A stretch of DNA of 44,678 nucleotides from JAVWJP01 sp036638975 (GCA_036638975.1 JAVWJP010000018.1:1-44678); one strand, 5' to 3'. Counted from the first letter of the stretch, positions 1 to 8,686 are shown. The notes: a model not told the origin generated them from the letters alone. Numbers and translations: made by a program.

Positions 1-60
1 TTCCCGCAAGTGCAAGCAAAGCGCGGCATGAGCGGTGGCGTGCCATTGGTGCGCCGGAAG
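1..60. repeat. Direct repeat copy A (tRNA-Arg 3'-end duplicate)
   Basis: Bases 1-60 match bases 115-174 with a single difference (G56 against A170). The last 14 bases of this copy correspond to the 3' end of the tRNA-Arg gene including the encoded CCA, but no tRNA body follows, so it is a remnant or partial duplication. The copy begins at the window edge and may extend further left. Confidence 0.85.
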
Positions 61-74
61 ACGAGAGCGTTTAT

Positions 75-99
75 AACAATATGCCTGTGGCATGTTGTT
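75..99. repeat. Inverted repeat between the two tRNA-linked direct repeats
   Basis: AACAATATGCC (75-85) and GGCATGTTGTT (89-99) form an 11-bp stem with one non-Watson-Crick position and a 3-base loop. It lies downstream of the minus-strand tRNA-Arg and could end or process that transcript. No T-tract follows it in the minus direction, so a terminator role is only a guess. Confidence 0.45.
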
Positions 100-114
100 T
101 AGCTCGAGTGTCAC

Positions 115-174
115 TTCCCGCAAGTGCAAGCAAAGCGCGGCATGAGCGGTGGCGTGCCATTGGTGCGCCAGAAG
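115..174. repeat. Direct repeat copy B, overlapping the tRNA-Arg 3' end
   Basis: This is the second copy of the 60-base repeat, 114 bases from the first. Bases 161-174 are the 3' end of the intact tRNA-Arg gene and bases 115-160 are its downstream flank. Duplication of a tRNA 3' end is the usual footprint of site-specific integration, but tandem duplication or recombination between tRNA genes would leave the same pattern. Confidence 0.85.
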
Positions 175-237
175 GGACTCGAACCCCTGGCCTACTGCTT
201 AGAAGGCAGTTGCTCTATCCACCTGAGCTACTGGCGC
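161..237 (-). tRNA. tRNA-Arg (anticodon TCT)
   Basis: On the minus strand the 77 bases fold as a cloverleaf. The acceptor stem is GCGCCAG/CTGGCGC, followed by discriminator A and an encoded CCA. The anticodon stem encloses the loop CTTCTAA, giving anticodon TCT (codon AGA), and the T-loop is TTCGAGT. It lies 14 bases downstream of the tRNA-Gly in the same direction, so both are probably on one transcript. Confidence 0.95.
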
Positions 238-251
238 ACATAAAGAAAAAA

Positions 252-325
<74 letters not shown>

Positions 326-424
326 ATTTGCTTTCAAGCGACGAATACAATTTTAACAAATAACTGCGCTCTTGTCAAGTTTTTTTTAAAGTAATACAGC
401 ACTTTAATATACCGCACAAAGCTA

Positions 425-450
425 CAGAGCGCGTAGCAATGCGCGCTCTG
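425..450 (-). terminator. Hairpin downstream of clpE, possible terminator
   Basis: CAGAGCGCG (425-433) and CGCGCTCTG (442-450) form a perfect 9-bp GC-rich stem with an 8-base loop, 20 bases beyond the clpE stop. In the minus direction the following bases are not T-rich, so termination strength is doubtful; a T-rich stretch follows only on the plus side. Confidence 0.4.
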
Positions 451-470
451 CATAAATTCTTCTTTGTTTT

Positions 471-2741
471 TTATTTTGTGGTAAGTACCAGCTTTTCTTC
501 ATCAACCGATACCTCTATAGAAGCAGGAGGGGTATTAAGCCTCTCAACCAGCATACTGCAAACCATGTCTTCTACATTTTTGCGTATAACACGGCGCAAA
601 TCTCTCGCACCGCTTTTTTTACCGAATGCCTGCTGTGCAATCCACGCAAGGGCGCTGTCTGTCCAACGGAACTCTACGCCTTTTTCTGCCAAAGGCTCTG
701 TAAGCTCCTCAAGCATAAGTGCGGCTATCTTCTTATAATCGTCCTTATCGAGTGCGCGGAAAACCACGACTTCATCTACACGTCCTAAAAACTCGGGGCG
801 TAAAAACTCTGCAAGCGCCTTATTAGAGCGTTCCTTGTCGATGTCTATACCGTATTTTTCAAAGCCCATGCTGCTTTCACGCTTGTCGCTGCCCGCGTTT
901 GAGGTCATAACTATAACCGTGTTCTCAAACGACACCGTTCTGCCATGCGCATCGGTTATTTTGCCCTCGTCCAATATCTGAAGTAAAATGTTCATTACGT
1001 CAGGGTGAGCCTTTTCAATTTCGTCAAAAAGCACAACAGAATACGGCTTGCGGCGCACTTTCTCGGTAAGCTGCCCCGCTTCATCATAGCCAACATAGCC
1101 GGGAGGCGAACCAACTATGCGCGAAACCGAATGCTTCTCCATAAATTCCGACATATCAAGGCGTATAAGCGGCTCCGCGGCATCAAAAAGCTCTTGCGAT
1201 AGCACCTTTACAAGCTCGGTTTTGCCAACGCCCGTTGGGCCGACAAATATAAACGAAGCGGGACGGCGTTTTGCCGTAACCTGCACGCGCGAGCGTCTTA
1301 CTGCCGCCGCAACAAGCTCTACTGCCTCGTCCTGCCCTATTATTTTTTCTTTAAGCACGTTTTCTAGGCGCGCCACCTTAGAAAGCTCGGCTTCCTCTAT
1401 TTTGCTTGCGGGAATCCCCGTCCACAGCTCTATAACGTGTGCCAAGTCTTCTTTTGTAACAGCGGCGCTCATCGCAGCAGGCTCCAGCACCTTCATTCGC
1501 TCATCTATGCGCAAAAGCTCTGCTTTAAGCCCTGCAAGCTTTTCATAATCGGTATTTGAATCCTGCTCTGTTTTAAGCTCGTCTTCTTTAACCTTTGCAA
1601 ATTTAAGCCCCAGAGTGTCAAATTCCGCAAGCTCTTTGTTGCGCAAAGAGGCGCAAGAACAGCCCTCGTCCAAAAGGTCTATAGCCTTGTCGGGCAAAAA
1701 GCGGTCGGTAATATAGCGCTCGCTCATCAACACGGCATTTCTTACTATATCGTCCGAAATACTGACATGATGAAATTTCTCGTAGTAGCCTTTTATTCCG
1801 CTAAGCACAGCTATTGTGTCCTTAATGGACGGCTCATTTACTGTAACAGGCTGAAAACGACGTTCTAATGCAGCATCTTTTTCTATATGCTTGCGGTATT
1901 CCTCAAAGGTAGTCGCACCTATAACCTGTATTTCGCCGCGGGAAAGCGCTGGCTTTAAAATGTTTGCTGCATTCATACTGCCCTCGGAATCCCCCGCGCC
2001 CACAAGGTTATGCACCTCGTCTATAAACAGTATTATGTTGCCGGCGTCGCGCACCTCCTCGACAAGCCCTTTCATGCGGCTCTCAAATTGTCCTCTAAAC
2101 TGTGTGCCCGCTATAAGTCCTGTCAAATCAAGCAAATGCAGCTCTTTATTTTGCATTTTAGGCGGCACATTGCCCGCAACTATTCGCTGTGCAATGCCCT
2201 CGGCAATGGCAGTTTTACCAACGCCCGGCTCACCTATAAGGCAAGCATTGTTTTTGGTGCGGCGGTTTAATATTTGAATAACACGGTTAATCTCGTTGTC
2301 GCGCCCTATAATTATGTCTATCTTAGCATCGGCGGCTTTTTTTGTTAGGTTTTCTGTGTATTGGTCAAGATATTTGCGCTTTTTCTCTTTTTTCTCTTTT
2401 TTTGAAGGCTCCCGCGCAGGGGCATCGTTCCTTTGCTGCCCCTCGTCAGCGGTCTTTGACGAGCCGAACAGGTTTTGTAAAAACGGGAAGGGCTGTGCGC
2501 CGCCCATCTCAAAGCCCTCGTCATTTTCGGGGTTCATCATTTCCATCAGCTGGTCGTCCATTTGCTCCATATCGTCGTCCGAAAGCCCCATTTTCTCTAC
2601 AAGGTCATTCACCGGCTTTATGCCAAGCTCTTTGGCACATTGCAGGCAAAGCCCTTCATTTATAGTTTTATCGCCCTCTAAGCGTGTCATGTAAACAATT
2701 GCAACTCTTTTTTTACAGCGAGTGCACATCATACTATTCAT
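471..2741 (-). CDS. clpE: ATP-dependent Clp protease ATP-binding subunit, ClpE type
   Basis: This is a 756-residue AAA+ unfoldase of the Hsp100/Clp family, expected to unfold damaged cytoplasmic proteins and feed them to the ClpP peptidase. The N-terminus has a four-cysteine zinc finger (C6, C9, C32, C35) in place of the double Clp_N repeat of ClpC; this is the ClpE arrangement. A Lys-rich linker (about 113-123) follows. The first ATPase domain has Walker A GEPGVGKT (170-177) and Walker B with D241-E242. A short UVR-like helical segment leads to the second ATPase domain, with GPTGVGKT and LFDEIEKAH. Start: ATG preceded by AGAGGTG. The gene stands alone, separated from pgsA by a CIRCE-like operator. 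The ClpE rather than ClpC name rests on the zinc finger. Confidence 0.9.
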   Translation of the reverse strand: MNSMMCTRCKKRVAIVYMTRLEGDKTINEGLCLQCAKELGIKPVNDLVEKMGLSDDDMEQMDDQLMEMMNPENDEGFEMGGAQPFPFLQNLFGSSKTADEGQQRNDAPAREPSKKEKKEKKRKYLDQYTENLTKKAADAKIDIIIGRDNEINRVIQILNRRTKNNACLIGEPGVGKTAIAEGIAQRIVAGNVPPKMQNKELHLLDLTGLIAGTQFRGQFESRMKGLVEEVRDAGNIILFIDEVHNLVGAGDSEGSMNAANILKPALSRGEIQVIGATTFEEYRKHIEKDAALERRFQPVTVNEPSIKDTIAVLSGIKGYYEKFHHVSISDDIVRNAVLMSERYITDRFLPDKAIDLLDEGCSCASLRNKELAEFDTLGLKFAKVKEDELKTEQDSNTDYEKLAGLKAELLRIDERMKVLEPAAMSAAVTKEDLAHVIELWTGIPASKIEEAELSKVARLENVLKEKIIGQDEAVELVAAAVRRSRVQVTAKRRPASFIFVGPTGVGKTELVKVLSQELFDAAEPLIRLDMSEFMEKHSVSRIVGSPPGYVGYDEAGQLTEKVRRKPYSVVLFDEIEKAHPDVMNILLQILDEGKITDAHGRTVSFENTVIVMTSNAGSDKRESSMGFEKYGIDIDKERSNKALAEFLRPEFLGRVDEVVVFRALDKDDYKKIAALMLEELTEPLAEKGVEFRWTDSALAWIAQQAFGKKSGARDLRRVIRKNVEDMVCSMLVERLNTPPASIEVSVDEEKLVLTTK

Positions 2742-2845
2742 AAAGCAGTTACACCTCTCTATCTCTGAATATGCCGCAAGCGGCTTTTTGGTTTTTCTTA
2801 CGGCAATTTTGGTATTAACAAGGAATCTTCTATATTACTTTCATA

Positions 2846-2918
2846 ATTATACTACCCTCTTATGAACATGGTATTACGAAATTTTATCAAATTAGCAACA
2901 ATGTATACAGAGTGCTAA
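2846..2918 (-). promoter_or_regulatory. CIRCE-like operator and -10 element upstream of clpE
   Basis: Read on the minus strand, a perfect CIRCE left half TTAGCACTC is followed by exactly 9 bases and then TGTTGCTAA, which matches 6 of 9 positions of the canonical right half GAGTGCTAA (whole site 2892-2918). A consensus -10 TATAAT lies downstream at 2846-2851, without a convincing -35. CIRCE is the binding site of the heat-shock repressor HrcA, so heat induction of clpE is the inference. No clear CtsR heptad repeat was found. Confidence 0.6.
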
Positions 2919-2923
2919 CGGTA

Positions 2924-3457
2924 TTACTTCTTTTTTATAAGGTGTAGAAACACCGGTATATACATAAAAAACGCAAAAAGCATAGAAAACACCATAGCGC
3001 CCAAAAGCCAATGCACCAGTGTTGTTTTAAGGTCTGGCAAGGCTATTATAAGCAGCATAACTGCGTAAAACATCACCGTGTAAAGCTTACCGAACCACTT
3101 TGAACCGTCAAGCTCTTTATAGAGGCGGTAAACCTTTACGCCTGCGGCGAGCATAAGCAGCTCTTTTGTAAAAATTATAGCAACAATAACCCACATTTCG
3201 GGGTTGCGGAGGCTTAAAAGAATACACACCGCCGCCTGTGTCAGCTTATCCGCCAATGGGTCAAGCAGCTTGCCCAGCGGTGTAATCATACCACATCTGC
3301 GTGCTATAATCCCATCAAGAATGTCCGTAATGCCGGAAACAAGAAGCACAAGTGCCGAAACAAAAAACCATGGCTGCCCCTCTGCATTCATATATATTAC
3401 GCCAAAAACAGGTATAAGTGCTATGCGAAAAACCGACAAAAGATTTGGTATATTCAT
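2924..3457 (-). CDS. pgsA: CDP-diacylglycerol-glycerol-3-phosphate 3-phosphatidyltransferase
   Basis: This 177-residue membrane enzyme makes phosphatidylglycerol phosphate, the committed step to phosphatidylglycerol and cardiolipin. The CDP-alcohol phosphotransferase signature is complete: D45, D48-G49, A52-R53, G62, D66 and D70, in the spacing DxxDGxxARx8GxxxDxxxD. The rest is hydrophobic with several membrane helices, and the length is normal. The ATG is preceded by AAAGGAG, which overlaps the stop of the upstream cvpA-like gene (gap 15 bases). It is the last gene of the long ruvC-to-pgsA run. Confidence 0.95.
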   Translation of the reverse strand: MNIPNLLSVFRIALIPVFGVIYMNAEGQPWFFVSALVLLVSGITDILDGIIARRCGMITPLGKLLDPLADKLTQAAVCILLSLRNPEMWVIVAIIFTKELLMLAAGVKVYRLYKELDGSKWFGKLYTVMFYAVMLLIIALPDLKTTLVHWLLGAMVFSMLFAFFMYIPVFLHLIKKK

Positions 3458-3472
3458 ACACCGTGTACTCCT

Positions 3473-4180
3473 TTACAAAAATCCAAAAGGCTCATAGCTT
3501 GCCAGCAAACGGTAAGAATAAGTCTTTTCTAAAATATCCTGCGTTAAAAAGCTTATTGAAGCTCCGGTAAAGGTAAGCACAAAGCGCAGCACAACCGCCA
3601 CCACATAGACGCCTATAACACCCATGGCAAGCCCCAGCACACCACCAAAAACCGAATTTAAAAAGCCTATAACCGGCACACGGTTTACGCCGTAAAAAAA
3701 GTGCGTAATACCATGCACCACAACCATAAGGACAGAAACGCTTACCAAAAAAAGCACCATGTTCATCATGCCCGTAATGACAGGTGCAACTATTGCGTCA
3801 ACAACTGCACCTGCCGTGTTTGCACTGTAGCTTTCAAGCAGTGCCGCAAGCTCTCCTGCATTGTAGCCGCCTATGTTCATCAAATCTCCCACGTAATCGG
3901 GGAGTGATGACAGCATGGCGGCGGCGCTGTCGGCAAGCTCTGCCCCGCCCGGCAGACCGTCTAAGCCTGTTTGTATGCGGGTGATAAGCTCCGGACGAAA
4001 AAAAGTACTGAATAACACAGGTGACAGCGTTTTTGCCACAAGAGAAGCCACAGCCAGTGCCGCTATGTAACCTACAAAATTTGCAACCGTGGCGGCAAGC
4101 CCGCGCTTAGATGCCACATAAATATGATAAAGCAGCATCGAAACCGCCAGTGCATCATAAACAAACGGTAAAAACTCCAT
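3473..4180 (-). CDS. CvpA family membrane protein
   Basis: This 235-residue protein has hydrophobic segments near residues 5-22, 28-50, 135-160 and 168-200 and resembles the CvpA (colicin V production) family, with the typical N-terminal Lys-Arg-Gly turn followed by a glycine-containing helix. The family is widespread and its molecular role in Firmicutes is not settled; links to envelope and division have been proposed. The middle (about 60-130) is less hydrophobic and probably extracellular. An AAAGGG site precedes the ATG. It sits between the DUF5711 gene and pgsA in the same transcript. Confidence 0.75.
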   Translation of the reverse strand: MEFLPFVYDALAVSMLLYHIYVASKRGLAATVANFVGYIAALAVASLVAKTLSPVLFSTFFRPELITRIQTGLDGLPGGAELADSAAAMLSSLPDYVGDLMNIGGYNAGELAALLESYSANTAGAVVDAIVAPVITGMMNMVLFLVSVSVLMVVVHGITHFFYGVNRVPVIGFLNSVFGGVLGLAMGVIGVYVVAVVLRFVLTFTGASISFLTQDILEKTYSYRLLASYEPFGFL

Positions 4181-4223
4181 AAAGCGACCCTTTCTACAAA
4201 TATATCACAAATTAAACCATATT

Positions 4224-5399
4224 TCAATTTTTTTGGCTTATCTCAATTTTTTCTATGCTGTCGGGGGTAATTATATAAAGCGAGCCCCCCACGGGCTGTA
4301 GGGCGAACGCCTCTTTGTCAAGGCTTTTTTTGTCGGCTAGCACTCCGCCCAAGTCGTAGCTTTGCAGTTCTCCGTCAACAACAACGCTTACTCTGTCGCC
4401 GCCGATGCGCAAAAGGCGCGCGTTTGCCGAAACCTCCTTGCTCCAAAGCTCTGCACCGTCTGCCGAAAGCAAGACAAGCTGTCCGTTTTTACTCTCTCGG
4501 TAATCCCCGAACAAAAGCGCCGTACAACCCGCCGCATTATAATCAAAGCTTGAAAGAGCGCGGTAATTATATGAATATTCACCCTTTTGCTCTCCCGAGT
4601 ACGAAAGCACAAGCGAGCGGCTGTCTGTAACAACACAAAAACCGTCGCGGGCAGCCTTGACAGTATGTATAAGTTCACCCATAAGCTTTTTTTCGCATAT
4701 GGGTTCTTCCTCTTTAAGTTTAAAAATAAGCACAGACGAGGCAAGCTCTCCGTCACTTACGTTTACCGCCGCAACCGCAATCTCTCGCCCCGCAGCCGAA
4801 AACTTTATGTCGGTAATATAGTTCTCTGCCGACTTAAATTTATATTTTGCAGGCTCGCTAAGCATATGGTCGTAAACTGTCATTTCTGCAAGGCGCCGCT
4901 GTGCACCTGTGGCAACGGCAACATCGCCGCGAGAAGAAATATCCCCCGCATAAATGGGGAAGTCAAGCTCTTTTTGCACCTGCGTGCGAGAAAGGCTTTC
5001 TACCCTAAGCTTTTTGCCGCCCATGTCGTAAACAAGCACCCTGTTGCCGTTTATACGCACAACGGGGTTTGAATATTTATGTTGAAGACTGCGGATTTCT
5101 TTGCCGGTTTCGTTGTAAAAATACAAGTTAGAATCGGTAAGCACGGCAAGGTTTTTGCCGACGGCATATGTTCCGCGCATTTGGTCACCCGCAAACTCCA
5201 GCGGATAACCACTGCCTTTACCACTGCTTACCGCAATATCCTGAAAAAAATTGGTAATTCCTGTTGCAGAAACCTCGTCTTTAAGTGCATAAATTCCAAC
5301 GCCCAAAAAGGTGAGTAAAAAAAGCAGCAATATGCGCCCCAGCAAAGCCTTGCGGCGGCGCTTTTTACGTATTTTTTCTATGTCGGAGGGCTCTGCCAT
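4224..5399 (-). CDS. DUF5711-like membrane-anchored beta-propeller protein
   Basis: This 391-residue protein has a basic N-terminus (KIRKKRRRK), one membrane helix (about 20-40), and a long extracytoplasmic part made of repeated short beta-strand blocks such as NLAVLTDSNLYFYN and GDRVSVVVDGELQSYDL, which suggests a beta-propeller. I match it to the DUF5711 family of Clostridia from overall architecture and length. No enzyme motif is visible. Start ATG with GAGGCGG. Position between truA and cvpA, with a 28-base gap to truA, suggests an envelope role, but the function is unknown. Confidence 0.65.
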   Translation of the reverse strand: MAEPSDIEKIRKKRRRKALLGRILLLFLLTFLGVGIYALKDEVSATGITNFFQDIAVSSGKGSGYPLEFAGDQMRGTYAVGKNLAVLTDSNLYFYNETGKEIRSLQHKYSNPVVRINGNRVLVYDMGGKKLRVESLSRTQVQKELDFPIYAGDISSRGDVAVATGAQRRLAEMTVYDHMLSEPAKYKFKSAENYITDIKFSAAGREIAVAAVNVSDGELASSVLIFKLKEEEPICEKKLMGELIHTVKAARDGFCVVTDSRSLVLSYSGEQKGEYSYNYRALSSFDYNAAGCTALLFGDYRESKNGQLVLLSADGAELWSKEVSANARLLRIGGDRVSVVVDGELQSYDLGGVLADKKSLDKEAFALQPVGGSLYIITPDSIEKIEISQKN

Positions 5400-5427
5400 G
5401 TTACCGCCTCTTTTCTGATACTAATAC

Positions 5428-6162
5428 CTAGTAAAAAACCCTGTCAAGGTAAAGCCCGCAGGCAGGCATTGTGCGGCACTGCATTCTACGGCACTTTTCA
5501 TCTAACATTTTTGAAACATCTTCTATAGCAAGTCGGTCTTCGTTTACCGCTATAACAGTCCCCGCAAGTATTCTGACCATGTTATATAAAAAGCCGTCGC
5601 CCTCCACCGCAAGCTCTACAAGCTCACCGTTTTTTTTAATATCAAAGCTGTAAATAGTGCGGGTTGTGTCCTCTTTTGTGTTTTTGCCGCCGCAAAACGC
5701 CGCAAAGTCGTGCGTACCTGTAAGGACACTGCACACCGCCTGCGCCTTTACAAGGTCTATAGGGCGAAAGTATTGGAACGCAAGCCCCTGCAAAAAGGGG
5801 TTTCGCGCCTCGCTGTTCCACAGCTTGTATATATAGCGCTTCCCCTTGCAGCTGTACCGCGCATGAAAGTCCTCAGCCGCTTCCTCTGCCGAAAGCACCG
5901 AAATATCGCATGGAAGCACCGCATTAAGCCCCATTTTTATTCTGCGGACAGGCATTTTACTCTCGGTTTTAAAGCTTAGGCAATAAGCATTTGCGTGTAC
6001 GCCCGCGTCCGTGCGCGAGCAGCCCTTTACATCGTCGCGTTCTCTAAGCACCTGCTCCATTGCATCTTGCAAAGCCTCGCACACCGTAACGCCGTTTTTT
6101 TGCACCTGAAAGCCATGGTAATTTGTCCCAAGGTACGAGATTATAAGCTTTATGTTGCGCAA
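5428..6162 (-). CDS. truA: tRNA pseudouridine(38-40) synthase TruA
   Basis: This 244-residue enzyme isomerises uridines 38-40 in the anticodon arm of many tRNAs. The catalytic aspartate is D52 in the motif SRTDAGVHA, and the later motifs YIYKLWN, FAAFCG and GDGFLYNMVRILAG are all present. The best start is TTG at 6160-6162, preceded by a GGGGG-containing site. It starts 11 bases after the ecfT stop, a pairing of truA with the ECF genes that is common in Firmicutes. Confidence 0.95.
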   Translation of the reverse strand: MRNIKLIISYLGTNYHGFQVQKNGVTVCEALQDAMEQVLRERDDVKGCSRTDAGVHANAYCLSFKTESKMPVRRIKMGLNAVLPCDISVLSAEEAAEDFHARYSCKGKRYIYKLWNSEARNPFLQGLAFQYFRPIDLVKAQAVCSVLTGTHDFAAFCGGKNTKEDTTRTIYSFDIKKNGELVELAVEGDGFLYNMVRILAGTVIAVNEDRLAIEDVSKMLDEKCRRMQCRTMPACGLYLDRVFY

Positions 6163-6173
6163 TGCCGCACCCC

Positions 6174-6974
6174 CTAAAGCAATATATTTATAGTTATAAC
6201 ACCCGCTATGCAGGCAGCAGTAAAAAGAGAAGCAAAAAAATCTATAGCTTGCAGCTTTAGCTGCTTCATGCGGGTTCTTCCCTCACCTCCGCGGTAGCAA
6301 CGGCACTCCATGGCAAGAGCAAGCTCGTCCGCACGTCTAAAAGCCGAAACAAAAAGCGGTATAAGTATGGGTATAAGCGCCCTTGCGCGCTGCATAAGCC
6401 CGCCGCTTTCCATGTCGGCGCCGCGCGCCTTTTGTGCGCTCATTATTTTATCTGTTTCTTCTATAAGCGTAGGTATAAACCTAAGCGCTATAGTCATCAT
6501 CATAGCAAGCTCGTGCACAGGGAAGTGCAGTGCTTTAAGCGGGCTCATAAGCCTTTCTATTCCGTCTGTAAGCGCTATGGGTGAGGTGGTATAGGTTAAA
6601 AGCGATGTCCCCGCTATAAGGCATATAATACGGATAGCCATAAGCACAGCCATCTCTACGCCCTCGCGCGATATTTTGAATATCCACCACGCAAAAAGCG
6701 GCTCTCCGTCTATAAAAAACATATTGAGCACCGCCGTAAAAATAATTATAGGCACAACGGGCTTTAAGCTTTTTATTATCATTTTTGGCGGAATGCGCGA
6801 AATTCCGTAGCTTATTATTAAAAATACAATACCTATTAAAAGACCAAAAACGTTGCTTGCCAAAAACAGCAAAACAACATACGCCAGTGTTAAAACAATT
6901 TTTACACGCGGGTCCAGCCTGTGCACTGCCGATTTACCGGGGAAGTACTGCCCTATGGTAATATCTTTAAGCAT
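6174..6974 (-). CDS. ecfT: Energy-coupling factor transporter transmembrane protein EcfT
   Basis: EcfT is the membrane scaffold that couples the two EcfA ATPases to exchangeable S-components for vitamin or metal uptake. The protein (266 residues from this ATG) has about five hydrophobic segments and the two Arg-Gly coupling motifs, KARGAD (around 183-186) and CRCYRG (around 224-229). I prefer ATG at 6974 to the TTG 21 bases upstream: it gives the family-typical N-terminus MLKDITIGQ, has AAGGGGGG 8 bases upstream, and overlaps the ecfA2 stop by 8 bases. No S-component is encoded here, which fits a group II module shared by several S-components. Confidence 0.93.
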   Translation of the reverse strand: MLKDITIGQYFPGKSAVHRLDPRVKIVLTLAYVVLLFLASNVFGLLIGIVFLIISYGISRIPPKMIIKSLKPVVPIIIFTAVLNMFFIDGEPLFAWWIFKISREGVEMAVLMAIRIICLIAGTSLLTYTTSPIALTDGIERLMSPLKALHFPVHELAMMMTIALRFIPTLIEETDKIMSAQKARGADMESGGLMQRARALIPILIPLFVSAFRRADELALAMECRCYRGGEGRTRMKQLKLQAIDFFASLFTAACIAGVITINILL

Positions 6975-7836
6975 GGGGCTTACCCCCCTTTGCAAGTGCC
7001 TTTAGCAGCACCTTTTTTGCGTATTCAACGGTGTAAACGTTTTGCGGCAAGGGGTAGCCGTCTGCCGAAAGCCCCATGAATATGCGCGAAATCTGCGGCA
7101 CTGCAAGCCCCATTCCGCGTATCTCCTCCACATGAGAAAACACCGTTTCCACATCATCATACATATATATTTTACTTTGGTTCATCACCAAAAGCTTTTT
7201 TGCATATTTTGCCACGTCCTCCATGCTGTGCGAAACCAACAGCACAGTGTTTTTCTCCTGCTCGTGGTACTCGCGAATCTGCCCCAAAATGCGGTCGCGC
7301 CCCTTAGGGTCCAGCCCCGCTGTAGGTTCGTCAAGTATAAGCAGCTTTGGGCGCATAGCAAGCACACCCGCTATAGCAACACGGCGCTTTTGCCCGCCGG
7401 AAAGCTCAAAGGGGCTTTCGCTTAAATGGTGCTCTTTAAGCCCCACAAATGCCGCCGCCTCGCGCACACGCCTGTCAACCTCGCCCTCGGACAGCTTCAT
7501 GTTTTTTGGCCCGAAGGCAATGTCCTTATAAACGCTGTCCTCAAAAAGCTGATATTCGGGGTACTGAAACACAAGCCCCGCTTTAAAACGCACATCGCGG
7601 ATATTGACACCCTGCCCCCATATATCCTCGCCGTCTATAAACACCTTGCCGGAGCTTGGCTTTACAAGACCGTTAAAATGCTGTATCAGCGTAGATTTGC
7701 CGGAGCCTGTATGACCTATGACACCGACAAACTCACCCTCGTCAATTTCTATGCTTACGTTGTCTATAGCCGTTTTTTCAAACGGTGTTCCTATAGAATA
7801 GGTGTAGGTTAAGTTTTCTGTTCTAATTATGGACAT
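6967..7836 (-). CDS. ecfA2: Energy-coupling factor transporter ATP-binding protein EcfA2
   Basis: This 289-residue ATPase forms the EcfA1/EcfA2 pair under EcfT. Walker A is GHTGSGKST (41-49), the Q-loop region reads FQYPEYQLFE (typical of EcfA2), the signature is LSGGQKRR, and Walker B is LLILDEPTAGLDP. The C-terminal extension mentioning YPLPQNVYT is usual for the family. The ATG has a GGAGG site and overlaps ecfA1 by 14 bases, so translation is coupled. Confidence 0.95.
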   Translation of the reverse strand: MSIIRTENLTYTYSIGTPFEKTAIDNVSIEIDEGEFVGVIGHTGSGKSTLIQHFNGLVKPSSGKVFIDGEDIWGQGVNIRDVRFKAGLVFQYPEYQLFEDSVYKDIAFGPKNMKLSEGEVDRRVREAAAFVGLKEHHLSESPFELSGGQKRRVAIAGVLAMRPKLLILDEPTAGLDPKGRDRILGQIREYHEQEKNTVLLVSHSMEDVAKYAKKLLVMNQSKIYMYDDVETVFSHVEEIRGMGLAVPQISRIFMGLSADGYPLPQNVYTVEYAKKVLLKALAKGGKPHA

Positions 7837-8686
7837 TGTTTTCCTCCAGCAGCTTTTCTACGGCGGCTATACATTCTTCCTCCGATATTATATCCGCAGG
7901 CACCTTATAGCCGGATTTTCTAAGCTCATACATAAGCTGTGTCGCCTGCGGCACATCAAGCCCCACGTCGCAAAGCGCTTGAACATGGCTGAATACTTCT
8001 TTTGGTGTGCCGTCAAGCATAATGCTTCCGTTATCTATAACTACAACCCTGTCGCAGCTTGCGGCTTCGTCCATGTAATGCGTTATAAGCACAACAGTGA
8101 TGCCGTAGTTTTCGCCTAAGGCGCGGATAGTCTTCATAACCTGCCGTCTGCCGTGCGGGTCCAGCATAGCTGTAGGCTCGTCCAAAACTATACAGTCGGG
8201 GCGCATAGCTATAATACCAGCTATGGCAACCCTTTGCTTTTGCCCGCCGGAAAGCTGATGAGGGGCGTGCTCGCGATACTCGTACATATGCACTGCCTTT
8301 AAAGCGTCATCAACCCGTGTGCGAATCTCGGCGGGCGGTACGCCTAAGTTTTCAAGCGCAAACGCAACGTCCTCCTCCACAATAGTGGCAACTATCTGAT
8401 TATCGGGATTTTGGAACACCATACCAACCCTTTGGCGTATATCGTAAAGATGTTCTTCGTCCTTTGTATTAAGCCCCTCTACCCACACAGTACCGCCTTG
8501 CGGCAGCAAAATAGCATTAAAGTGCTTTGCAAGCGTGCTTTTTCCGGAGCCGTTATGCCCCAAAACCGCAACAAAGCTGCCCTTTTCTATGTCTAAGCTT
8601 ACGTTGCTCAGCACACTGCGCGAAGGTTTTTCGTCATAGCTGGGGTAAGCAAAGCTTATTTTGTCTGCTCTGATAATTGCTTCCAT
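7823..8686 (-). CDS. ecfA1: Energy-coupling factor transporter ATP-binding protein EcfA1
   Basis: This 287-residue ATPase is the first of the ECF trio. Walker A is GHNGSGKST (43-51), the Q-loop region is FQNPDNQIVATIVEEDVAF (diagnostic for EcfA1), the signature is LSGGQKQR, and Walker B is CIVLDEPTAMLDP, followed by the H-loop in LITHYMDEA. Start ATG with GAGGTT upstream. It lies 40 bases after the methyltransferase gene in the same direction. Confidence 0.95.
   Translation of the reverse strand: MEAIIRADKISFAYPSYDEKPSRSVLSNVSLDIEKGSFVAVLGHNGSGKSTLAKHFNAILLPQGGTVWVEGLNTKDEEHLYDIRQRVGMVFQNPDNQIVATIVEEDVAFALENLGVPPAEIRTRVDDALKAVHMYEYREHAPHQLSGGQKQRVAIAGIIAMRPDCIVLDEPTAMLDPHGRRQVMKTIRALGENYGITVVLITHYMDEAASCDRVVVIDNGSIMLDGTPKEVFSHVQALCDVGLDVPQATQLMYELRKSGYKVPADIISEEECIAAVEKLLEENNVHN

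Noticed and set aside
1..60. A second tRNA-Arg gene in repeat copy A
   Set aside because: Only the last 14 tRNA bases are present; no anticodon or D arm can be formed from the following sequence.
6174..6995. TTG start for ecfT at 6995
   Set aside because: The ATG at 6974 gives the family-typical N-terminus and has a better placed ribosome site.
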